64,000 bases of DNA, taken from NCBI GenBank assembly GCA_021781705.1, contig JAJXWI010000002.1, positions 23,342 to 87,341 on the forward strand. The letters run 5' to 3'. The position numbers and the translations under genes are program-made. The first letter of the stretch is position 1. Each line of letters begins with the position of its first letter. Positions 47,565 to 54,464 of this stretch are shown piece after piece. Below the pieces are notes generated by a model, which searched no databases, was not told the DNA's origin, and saw only the letters and a program-made list of their open reading frames with translations. This DNA is from a bacterium (GTDB lineage Bacteria; Verrucomicrobiota; Lentisphaeria; Victivallales; GWF2-38-69).

Positions 47565-47765
47565 CATTTGCTTAGCGAATGCGGCAAAATTAGACTCAGA
47601 TTGAGAAGAACTCAAATTATAAAAATGAGGTAAATATTATTTATGTTTGAGATTGTACGAGCTGGCGTATTCAGTTGTGAAAATGAAAATTGCACATTCG
47701 TCGGAATAACTGAATCGTAAAGCCAGCGATAACTTGAAATTGTGCGTAAAAAAATTATAACTACT
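47565..47765 (+). ncRNA. Structured leader or small RNA upstream of the 47.9 kb gene
   Basis: Between the promoter and the gene, several hairpins can form. The clearest is a long stem: GCTGGC (47661-47666) and TTCAGTT (47670-47676) pair with AACTGAA (47708-47714) and GCCAGC (47722-47727), enclosing a loop of about 30 nt. A second is GCATTTGC-TTA-GCGAATGC near 47563-47581, allowing one T:G pair. A TAAAGC/GCTTTA pair follows near 47793-47818. No known riboswitch or tmRNA pattern was recognised. It may regulate the exported protein or be an independent RNA. Confidence 0.4.
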
Positions 47766-47867
47766 TAACTAATAAGTAAATTTTATTCTAGATAAAGCTC
47801 AAAGTTTTTACTGCTTTATTGTAGATATTACTTATTTTTAACTAAAATTAAGAAGGATTTTGCGAGA

Positions 47868-49859
47868 ATGTTTAAATTAAAACAGATATTAATAGCCGTT
47901 TTGCTTCTTTGTTTGTGGCAAAATGCAAGGTCAGGAAATGTTACTTTGGTAAATGTGTTGAAAGACAACGGTGAAGTCAAGTATAAAATTGTAGATGCTT
48001 ACGGCAAAGAGCTTGTATGCCCCCCTATTCCACACGAACATGCAATCACTATTCGGCTTCCTGAAGGATTTACAATTATAGGAACTTCTTCAAAGGCAAC
48101 GATACGGTGGGGTGGACGTCATTATACTGAGTTTTCTGAGGTCAAAAAAAACAGTAAAGAAGATTTCATTGTAGCAATCTATGAGCTGAATGCTTACAGG
48201 AGTAGCGACTACAAAGCTATACTCAAAAAAGATCCTCTACCAACAGAAGTAGAGACCATTCTTAAATCTGAACCTGTAGTAGTAGACGTTAAAGGAACGG
48301 ATGGTAAATTTGACCCTGTGGTAGAAGACGCTAAAGGAACTGTTGATAAAGTTGAACCTGTAGTAGTAGACGCCAAAGAAACTGTTGATAAAACTGTACC
48401 TGTAGTAGTAGACGTCAAAGGAACTGTTGATAAAACTGTACCTGTAGAAGACGCTAAAGGAACTGTTGATAAACTTGAACCTGTAGTAGTAGACGCCAAA
48501 GAAACTGTTGATAAAACTGTACCTGTAGTAGTAGACGTCAAAGGAACTGTTGATAAAGTTGAACCTGTAAAGCTATCATTTCCTTCAGTAGGCTCGACTT
48601 CTTCTGTGATTAAAGGAGAACCAAGAGCTTTTTATCAAGGACAGAAAAGTGTATTTCATGCGTATAGTGAATTTTCTGAAAGGGCGCTAGATCGCTCCTG
48701 CATTTCTCAAGATGTTTGCGTACGCATGCCAGTGTACATAGCCTCATTTAGGGAAAAAGCCTCATTCGGATTTAAGCATTCCCGCGTGTCTCTTGACAAG
48801 TACATTCCAGGAGCAGAACCTGTTCCTATGATATGTAGCGTAGAGTTTTCCCCATCATCAAGTCTAGACAAACTACCTAAAGGCATACAGGCTGCAATAG
48901 CTGCAAAATATCCCAAGATAGACATGTCAAGTGGTTTATATAAAGGCTTGCTGCCTTTTGTTAAAGATGAGGATATTTTTGTTACTGCTTCTGCATTTGG
49001 CCCAATTCCGCCATCTACTAGTACCCTAGTTCCTAGTTTTAACGTTAATCCGTTTGGATTCACTGCATGGGCAAATCAAGACAAGTCAACATCTACCGAC
49101 AATGTTTACATTGGCCTTTTTCAAAACAAAGGAGTGGATTCCTGGTCTACGAATCCACTGGCAAAAGATAGCCTTGGAGATCAAAGCTTTCCATCTAATG
49201 GAGCTTTTTCAAAGGATCTTATGGGGTGCCAACTTACTAATCCCGATGGTGGATTTGCTTCATGCTACGTTGTAGCTATTACGAAAGATCTTAGGCAAGT
49301 CCTGGTCTCTCATATTTTAATTGCAGTTTCACCATTAAAGTTCAAGGAAATTGAAACTATATTTTCCGTCAAGCAGAGTTATAAAGAATTATTAGGAGCA
49401 TTCGAACTGCATACGAGAACATATAGTGGTACAGATAAACAATCATTAGAGGATTATCTTTATTCATCAGAAAGGCTGAGTGAAAATGCGGGAATTTTCC
49501 TTCCTTTTGAAAACTGTCATACAACTTATAAATGGGCCCCTGCCATCAAGCGTGAGATAACCACAACACCACCGAGTTTATCTGCAATAGGAAAAACTAC
49601 TGGCGTTTTATTCCGTCTCCCCATTATTCATCTTAAGAAAGGAGATACTCTTTCCATGAGAGGGACTCTTAGAAGTGGTAAAATAGAGTTTGGACTAACA
49701 CCTCCGGATGAACGTGCCTGGATGGCGATACAGACCATAGGAGTTGGTGAGTTTGACACAACAATTACTGCTCCTTTCGAAGGTGATTTTCTTCCTCTGT
49801 GTTTAAATGATAAAACTCTTAACATTGATGTCACCATTACCGATATATCTCTCCCTTAA
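47868..49859 (+). CDS. Exported protein with 14-residue repeats and a domain shared with the 6.7 kb protein
   Basis: The family is not recognised. The 663-aa product has a signal peptide (about 1-22, LLLCLWQNARSG), a small N-terminal domain (25-130), seven 14-residue acidic repeats (135-233) and a large C-terminal part. Residues about 275-520 correspond to the 352-aa exported protein at 6650-7708, best at 368-422 (IFVTASAFG...DNVYIGLFQNKG). The final 130 residues, with beta-rich FRLPIIHLKKGDTLSMRGTL and ITAPFEGDFLPLC, are absent from the paralogue. AAGAAGGA lies 10 nt before the ATG. A surface or periplasmic role is inferred from the signal peptide and repeat stalk. The gene is alone in an otherwise decayed area. 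Confidence 0.7.
   Translation: MFKLKQILIAVLLLCLWQNARSGNVTLVNVLKDNGEVKYKIVDAYGKELVCPPIPHEHAITIRLPEGFTIIGTSSKATIRWGGRHYTEFSEVKKNSKEDFIVAIYELNAYRSSDYKAILKKDPLPTEVETILKSEPVVVDVKGTDGKFDPVVEDAKGTVDKVEPVVVDAKETVDKTVPVVVDVKGTVDKTVPVEDAKGTVDKLEPVVVDAKETVDKTVPVVVDVKGTVDKVEPVKLSFPSVGSTSSVIKGEPRAFYQGQKSVFHAYSEFSERALDRSCISQDVCVRMPVYIASFREKASFGFKHSRVSLDKYIPGAEPVPMICSVEFSPSSSLDKLPKGIQAAIAAKYPKIDMSSGLYKGLLPFVKDEDIFVTASAFGPIPPSTSTLVPSFNVNPFGFTAWANQDKSTSTDNVYIGLFQNKGVDSWSTNPLAKDSLGDQSFPSNGAFSKDLMGCQLTNPDGGFASCYVVAITKDLRQVLVSHILIAVSPLKFKEIETIFSVKQSYKELLGAFELHTRTYSGTDKQSLEDYLYSSERLSENAGIFLPFENCHTTYKWAPAIKREITTTPPSLSAIGKTTGVLFRLPIIHLKKGDTLSMRGTLRSGKIEFGLTPPDERAWMAIQTIGVGEFDTTITAPFEGDFLPLCLNDKTLNIDVTITDISLP
48270..48567 (+). 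repeat. Seven coding tandem repeats of about 42 bp
   Basis: The repeats encode units such as EPVVVDAKETVDKT and VPVVVDVKGTVDK(T/V); one unit is one residue shorter. A three-unit block (VDAKETVDKT, VDVKGTVDKT, EDAKGTVDKL) is partly repeated, so the array grew by slippage or unequal exchange. All changes keep the frame. The array could vary in length between strains and probably forms a flexible stalk. Confidence 0.9.
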
Positions 49860-49898
49860 TTACTCGAATTTTGGCATGAGAAAATTATGCAATGAATG

Positions 49899-49970
49899 AT
49901 CGAGTAGTCGGCGGGTTGCCCCGCCGACATCTTAACCCCGCCGTACATGCATTATCGCATACGGCGGTTT
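49899..49970 (-). mobile_element. Group II intron 3' end remnant (domains V-VI)
   Basis: Read on the minus strand, 49970-49934 gives AACCGCCGTATGCG...GCATGTACGGCGG, which folds like group II intron domain V with a CGC triad, and 49927-49899 gives GTCGGCGGG-GCAAC-CCGCCGAC followed by TACTCGAT, like domain VI and the intron end. No reverse transcriptase frame exists upstream (higher coordinates), so only the 3' end remains. The hairpins may also act as terminators for the gene at 47868. Assignment is from memory of the typical domain V/VI pattern. Confidence 0.45.
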
Positions 49971-50359
49971 CATTTTTACCTTTAAAAAGAACGCTAGGAT
50001 TCTCTATCAAACTGATTGCGATTGAAATCGCTTTCAAATCGCTCTATCGCACAGCCGGCAAACCCTCCCCAGTCAAGACACACCTCATTAATAAAAAAGG
50101 CCTTACACAATTTTACACAAAATTACCAAAAGAGCTAACCACAGAGATACTCTGAATAAGATTTTTTTCCTGCAATTTCCGCCTCCTCTTCAGTAAAATG
50201 CTTTCTGATATTGAAAATTTAACAGACTCGATTATTCTGAAGCGCTAGCCTTGATATGGGGCATTATAGAGTATTAAAGACCAGTGGGGCACATATAGTC
50301 CAAATAGACTAAAAAACACCTCCCACTTAGCTCAAGCTAAAATTTTTATACCATGAAAA

Positions 50360-50506
50360 CGTAAGTATTTGGCAAAGTACGCCATAAATCAAGCGGACAG
50401 CTCGGCGATCTGTCCCTACCCATCTAATATTGTATTTTTCAAAGGTAGGGCGATCTTCTTTAGCCGTGCGTTTTAGCAAAGCGCTGTAAATCGCCGCAAT
50501 GCTATA
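50360..50506 (+). repeat. R2 dispersed repeat, copy 2
   Basis: It aligns with 24584-24764: TACGCCATAAA, GACAGCTCGGCGATCTGTC (a GACAG/CTGTC hairpin), GTAGGGCGATCT, TTTAGCCGTGCGTTTTAGCA and CGCCGCAAT appear in the same order. This copy lacks about 35 bp in the middle. Both copies are intergenic. Confidence 0.7.
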
Positions 50507-50620
50507 TGCACTTTACTGAATACTTGCATGAAAACTTCCAAAATCCAGATCGTCTGGCGATTTCCTTGCTTATTCTTTCGCAAAACTAACCATAAATTAC
50601 TTTCCTTATTTTTTTATGAA

Positions 50621-50690
50621 CTTTTCGTGGCAATTCGTGCCATTCGTGGACACACTCTTTTTTCATCCCCGGAGTACACGAAAAAGCACG
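50621..50690 (-). repeat. R3 palindromic repeat, copy A
   Basis: R3 carries AATTCGTG near one end and CACGAATT at the other, with inner arms ATTCGTG(C/T)CATTCGTGGA and TCCACGGATTACACGAA pairing around a T-rich loop. This copy has two changes in the second arm (CCCCGGAGTACACGAA). It flanks the GxxExxY fragment on its downstream side. Other R3 copies: 50849-50914, 51545-51620, 58939-59010, 59394-59462, 59622-59691, 59849-59921. Confidence 0.85.
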
Positions 50691-50715
50691 AATTATAAAA
50701 CAAGATGTTTGTATT

Positions 50716-50844
50716 GAACTCTTTTTCTAAAGCCTCTTGATAAACAGCTTCGAGAAAACCTGAGCCTAACACTCTGTGCGTTTCCATACACGATCCAATT
50801 ATCTCATAACTTTCTTCACTGAATAAAATTGAGCTCAACTTCAT
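50716..50844 (-). pseudogene. GxxExxY protein N-terminal fragment (copy 1)
   Basis: The frame from [17 protein letters not shown] runs through [20 protein letters not shown] and EF, then leaves the gene and enters R3 sequence (FYNSCFF). The conserved G-S-G-F-L-E-A-V-Y segment is the GxxExxY name motif. The C-terminal two-thirds, including the nuclease-like ExK residues, are absent. The junction GTATTGAACTC is the same as in the fragment at 59715-59843. Confidence 0.75.
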
Positions 50845-50848
50845 GCTC

Positions 50849-50914
50849 CTTTTGTGGCAATTCGTGCCATTCGTGGACACACTCTTTTTTTCATCCACGG
50901 AGTACACGACGAAA
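50849..50914 (-). repeat. R3 palindromic repeat, copy B
   Basis: The repeat lies upstream of the GxxExxY fragment. It ends early: after CACGGAGTACACGA it diverges (CGAAAGTTGGG), losing the terminal CACGAATT. Its T-rich loop has eight T residues. Confidence 0.8.
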
Positions 50915-50942
50915 GTTGGGTAAAGAAAAAGTGTGATTCTCC

Positions 50943-50971
50943 TTGATAAAAAGTATTACTTATAGTATAGT
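50943..50971 (+). promoter_or_regulatory. Promoter of the toxin-antitoxin pair
   Basis: TTGATA at 50943-50948 and TATAGT at 50966-50971 are 17 bp apart, 42 bp before the antitoxin start. The surrounding repeats of AGTATT/AGTACT words look operator-like, as expected for an autoregulated type II module. Confidence 0.55.
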
Positions 50972-51013
50972 TAACAGTATTCTAAATAGTACTTTAACAT
51001 GAGGATGTAATTT

Positions 51014-51280
51014 ATGATTATTACTGCAAATGAGTTAAAAATTAAAGGCATATCGGTAATAGAAAAGGTTCTTAAGACTGAATCAGAAGCGCTTATTTCT
51101 GTAAGGGGTAAGAGAAAATATATTATTATGCCTTTAAAAAGATATGATAAAATGAGGGAATCCGAACTGCTTGAATCTTTAAGACAGGCAAAGGAAGATT
51201 ATAATAGCGGAAATTGCACTGCTGTGACAGCAGATGAACACATGAAAGAGTTAGGATATGGCAAAGCTGATTATAAGTAA
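51014..51280 (+). CDS. Phd/YefM-type antitoxin
   Basis: The 88-aa protein has the N-terminal DNA-binding layout of this family: MIITANELKIKGISVIEKVL, then a strand SEALISVRGKRKYIIMPLKR with the typical (K)YIIMPL...YD, and a helical C-terminus ESLRQAKEDYNSG that would wrap the toxin. GAGGA lies 8 nt before the ATG. It overlaps the toxin gene by 23 bp. Antitoxin and complex probably repress their own promoter (50943-50971). Confidence 0.82.
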   Translation: MIITANELKIKGISVIEKVLKTESEALISVRGKRKYIIMPLKRYDKMRESELLESLRQAKEDYNSGNCTAVTADEHMKELGYGKADYK

Positions 51281-51530
51281 GCAATACAGCAAAACAGCTG
51301 GCAAGTTTTTAAAGAAAAATCCACATATTATTAAACAATATTACAAAACTATAAGCTTACTTGAACTAAATCCATATCATCCATCTTTGAGGCTGCACAA
51401 ACTTCAGGGAACCCTTTCTGATTACTACAGCGTGTCAATTAATATGCAGTACAAAATCTTGCTTTATTTTATAATCATAGAAGACAAGGTTATGCCTATT
51501 AGTATCGGAACACACGATGAGGTTTATTGA
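51258..51530 (+). CDS. RelE/ParE-family toxin
   Basis: The 90-aa protein has the RelE/ParE fold pattern: YSKTAGKFLKKNPHIIKQYY helices, then HPSLRLHKLQGTLSDYYSVS, MQYKILLYFIIIEDKVMPIS and the C-terminal IGTHDEVY, typical of YafQ/RelE-like ribosome-dependent mRNA endonucleases. Late His and Tyr residues fit a catalytic role. Overlap with the antitoxin is usual. An R3 repeat follows 15 bp later. Confidence 0.85.
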   Translation: MAKLIISKQYSKTAGKFLKKNPHIIKQYYKTISLLELNPYHPSLRLHKLQGTLSDYYSVSINMQYKILLYFIIIEDKVMPISIGTHDEVY

Positions 51531-51544
51531 AATTAAGCAACCCT

Positions 51545-51620
51545 CTTTCGTGGCAATTCGTGCCATTCGTGGACACACTCTTTTTTTTCATCCACGGATT
51601 ACACGAAAAAACACGAATTT
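51545..51620 (+). repeat. R3 palindromic repeat, copy C
   Basis: A complete R3 unit stands alone here, without an attached GxxExxY fragment: TTCGTGGCAATTCGTGCC at the left and ACACGAAAAAACACGAATT at the right. It could act as the terminator of the toxin-antitoxin transcript. Confidence 0.8.
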
Positions 51621-51662
51621 AAGATTTTTCTGACAAAATAGTGCAGTTCAATTAGCAAAGCA

Positions 51663-54173
51663 GTGAGAGGTTATTATTTTAGTGCTGGTTTTAGTAGTTC
51701 GTGGGTCATAGTTCGCAGTTCATGGAAAAATTTAGACGTTTTATACTATGAAAACTTCCAAGATCCGGAGCGTTTGGAATATAAAGTGAAACGAGATGTT
51801 GTGAATATTTTTATAAAAAAACACCTTCCATTTATCCTTCTTATAGGGTTGTGGGTAGGGTATCTTTTAATCTATATAACACTCAAGCAGCATAAAGAAA
51901 CTGCAATCTATGCCGGATTTTTAGCATTTGTTATTGAACCTGGGCTTGCCCTTGTAAATACCTCATTAGCATTCATCTTATGGAAACGGACAACAGGACA
52001 GGCAAAAATCATCTTTGCTCTATTCTGCCTCTCATTTCTAATGTTAACTATTGCAGACATTAACTATAATATAGCTGTTACCATTTTGGGCATTACAAAT
52101 TACTCGGAGATTGCTGCTTCCCAATTTAGAATTCCATTTACGGGATTTCTTATTATTCAAATTTTTGCTTGGATCATTATTTTATTAAAATCAAAGACAG
52201 TTCAAAATAAGCGGACTTTTTTTATTTCATATCTACCAATTACTCTGATAATGTTAATCGTTTTTGCAATTTCCATTCTGACCGGCTTTGCATGGAAGAT
52301 TCAGATTCCCTCTCTTGTTGAGCTATACGTTCTATTGAACGTTATATTCCAAATTACAGGCTTTATTTTTGCCCTATTATGTTTGGCAATTGCTGCTAAT
52401 AAGCAAATTCGTTTCATAGCTGCTGGATATTTAATCATTATTGCTGTTAGTTTTACTAATGAGGCAAGTTATTTGACACAAAATCTATTACCATTTGTAT
52501 GGGGAGAACCTATATGGACATTAGGAGCGCTTCTAATAGCTTTTGGATTTAATGATATGGTTAGAAATTTTTCAAATCTAAAAACAAACAAATGGCTGAA
52601 TGGTCTGAACAGTGTACAGTCGCAATGTACTTTTTGGAGTTTTGTAACTTGTATGTCGTCACTAGTTATTTTTTCAGGAATTAGCTATTTTCTTATCGGA
52701 CATAATTTATTAAAGATATTCCCCCTGCAATATTTGCCATCAGTATTGATTGTGTTTTCAGTATTTGTTGTTCTAATCAGTTCGGTGCTCGCGAGGGTTT
52801 TATCCGCGCCGTTTGAAAGAGTTGAAGCCGTAATAGATTCATACATGAATGAAAAGGAAATTGATGCGGTTCGGGAAAAACAGAACAGCAATATTCACGA
52901 ATTTGAACGTTTGGAGATTTTTCTAACGAAATCGTTTGAAGTTTTAAAAGAAAAAAACAAGGCGCAGCGGGAACTGTTTAATTGTGCTACTCAGGTTGCG
53001 CATGATATTCGCTCTCCTCTGGTAGCGCTTAGTATGGTATCGAAACATTTACCTGAACTATCTGAACAGAAGAGAGTGATAATCAGAAACGCCACCCATC
53101 GCATAAACGATATTGCGAATAATCTTTTAGAGACGCACAGGCAGAAAGGCAGTGAAAAAAGCACTGAAGCTGGCACAAAAGGGGATTTAAAACCGGAACT
53201 TATTTCAAGTCTTTTAGATTCATTAATATCAGAAAAACGGATTCAGCTAGCCGCAAAATCCATTGATCTTATTTTGGAGATTGATAACTATGCATATGGC
53301 AGCTTTGTGAACCTTGAATCAAAGGAATTTAAAAGGGTGATTTCCAATCTGATTAATAATGCGTCTGAAGCTATTGAGACAAGCGGGATTATCCGGCTTA
53401 TCCTTGAAAAAGAAACTACGGCCAACCCTCTGTCTTGTGAGGAAGAGCACTATCAAAAGCAATGTAGCACAGTCGTCCCGACTGTATTTACTCAGGCGAA
53501 ACGCCTGAGCCACATTAACAATGCCCCATCAACTATCAACCACCAAATATCAACTAAAATGCTCACGATAAAAATTATCGATAACGGGAAAGGAATCCCG
53601 CCGGACATTCTTCCCAAAATAAGGCAAGGCGGGATGAGTGTTGGCAAGAAAGAAGGGTGCGGCTTGGGAATTTCCGGAGCTATTCAAAACATCAAGAGTT
53701 GGGGCGGAAACTATGATATTCAATCAAAAGAAGGACAAGGAACAACGTTTATAATTAAATTGCCAATAATAGAAGCTCCCGGCTGGTTCCAAAACAGGTT
53801 GGATATTGTTCACGGGATGAATATCATAGTTTTAGATGATGACCAATCAATCCATGATGTATGGGAAACCCGTTTTCAGGAATATATAAAAAATGCTCAA
53901 ATCGTGTTGGAACATTTTTATACACCTTCAAGCTTTATTGAGTATTGTCAAAAATTATCGCCGTTAAAAACTCTGTTCTTAATAGATTATGAATTGCTTG
54001 GGTTTGAAGAAACCGGGCTGGACTTGATAGAAAAACTTAAACTGAAAGATCAAGCGATCCTCGTAACCAGCCGTTATGAAGAGCCCTCCGTTATAGCTAA
54101 AATAATAAAACTCGGAATCAAGACTATTCCCAAAAATTTCGCGCCATATATACCTATTGTGTATAAACCTTGA
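51663..54173 (+). CDS. Membrane histidine kinase with receiver-like C-terminus
   Basis: The 836-aa protein has about eight membrane helices (residues about 50-390), a HAMP-like/linker helix, HisKA with TQVAHDIRSPLVALSMVSKH (phospho-His), and a HATPase with NLINNASEAI (N box), IDNGKGIPPDILPKI (G1) and GCGLGIS (G2). A receiver-like domain follows: IIVLDDDQSIHDVW (acidic pair) and LFLIDYELLGFEETGLDLIE (Asp). Between N box and G1 an in-frame hairpin insertion (53430-53562) adds about 45 residues and may impair ATP binding. The GTG at 51663 is the furthest start, but the first 30 codons include R4-like repeat, so the true start may be further in (for example GTG at 51786). No partner regulator gene is adjacent. 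Confidence 0.8.
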   Translation: MRGYYFSAGFSSSWVIVRSSWKNLDVLYYENFQDPERLEYKVKRDVVNIFIKKHLPFILLIGLWVGYLLIYITLKQHKETAIYAGFLAFVIEPGLALVNTSLAFILWKRTTGQAKIIFALFCLSFLMLTIADINYNIAVTILGITNYSEIAASQFRIPFTGFLIIQIFAWIIILLKSKTVQNKRTFFISYLPITLIMLIVFAISILTGFAWKIQIPSLVELYVLLNVIFQITGFIFALLCLAIAANKQIRFIAAGYLIIIAVSFTNEASYLTQNLLPFVWGEPIWTLGALLIAFGFNDMVRNFSNLKTNKWLNGLNSVQSQCTFWSFVTCMSSLVIFSGISYFLIGHNLLKIFPLQYLPSVLIVFSVFVVLISSVLARVLSAPFERVEAVIDSYMNEKEIDAVREKQNSNIHEFERLEIFLTKSFEVLKEKNKAQRELFNCATQVAHDIRSPLVALSMVSKHLPELSEQKRVIIRNATHRINDIANNLLETHRQKGSEKSTEAGTKGDLKPELISSLLDSLISEKRIQLAAKSIDLILEIDNYAYGSFVNLESKEFKRVISNLINNASEAIETSGIIRLILEKETTANPLSCEEEHYQKQCSTVVPTVFTQAKRLSHINNAPSTINHQISTKMLTIKIIDNGKGIPPDILPKIRQGGMSVGKKEGCGLGISGAIQNIKSWGGNYDIQSKEGQGTTFIIKLPIIEAPGWFQNRLDIVHGMNIIVLDDDQSIHDVWETRFQEYIKNAQIVLEHFYTPSSFIEYCQKLSPLKTLFLIDYELLGFEETGLDLIEKLKLKDQAILVTSRYEEPSVIAKIIKLGIKTIPKNFAPYIPIVYKP
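53430..53562 (+). repeat. Hairpin element inserted in frame in the histidine kinase gene
   Basis: Two tight hairpins, ACAGTCG-TCC-CGACTGT (53469-53485) and CTCAGGCG-AAA-CGCCTGAG (53491-53509), are followed by R4-type words (CATCAACTATCAACCACCAA). They interrupt the HATPase domain between a beta strand (IIRLILEKE) and its partner strand (LTIKIIDNGKG). No stop codon or frameshift results. Exact boundaries cannot be fixed without a homologue lacking the insertion. Confidence 0.65.
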
Positions 54174-54464
54174 GTACCAAAATATTGGATGGAGTTTGTA
54201 TTTCAGAGAGAGTGGATAAATGATGATTATTTCCCAATCCATTGAAATTTTGAATTTACAGAAAAGATTTTACACTTCCTTAAATATTTCTAGATTATAA
54301 AAAATGCTCTTTATCATTACGTCTGAAACCTTCCAGAACTTGAATTTTAACACAAGTTTTAGTAATGTTACTTCCTGAACAAAAAACAACCAAGCTTAAA
54401 CAGACTCAACATTGCCCACAAATTTAGCGATAGAGGCAAAAAGCTAAAAAGGACATATTAAGTT

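Larger units (their letters stand above)
49860..51013. other. Accessory gap with repeats and gene fragments
   Basis: This 1.15-kb stretch holds, in order, the group II intron remnant, about 400 bp without recognisable content (the minus strand near 50130-50220 has a 25-codon open stretch containing HFTEEEAEIAGKKSYSE), the R2 repeat, a GxxExxY gene fragment between two R3 hairpins, and the toxin-antitoxin promoter. No intact gene is seen. Confidence 0.6.

Noticed and set aside
47565..47765. tmRNA or known riboswitch
   Set aside because: No tRNA-like ends, tag frame or riboswitch core motif (for example c-di-GMP or cobalamin boxes) could be found.
49892..50155. 87-aa open frame on the plus strand
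   Set aside because: Its first third is the group II intron-like hairpin pair; no coding signals.
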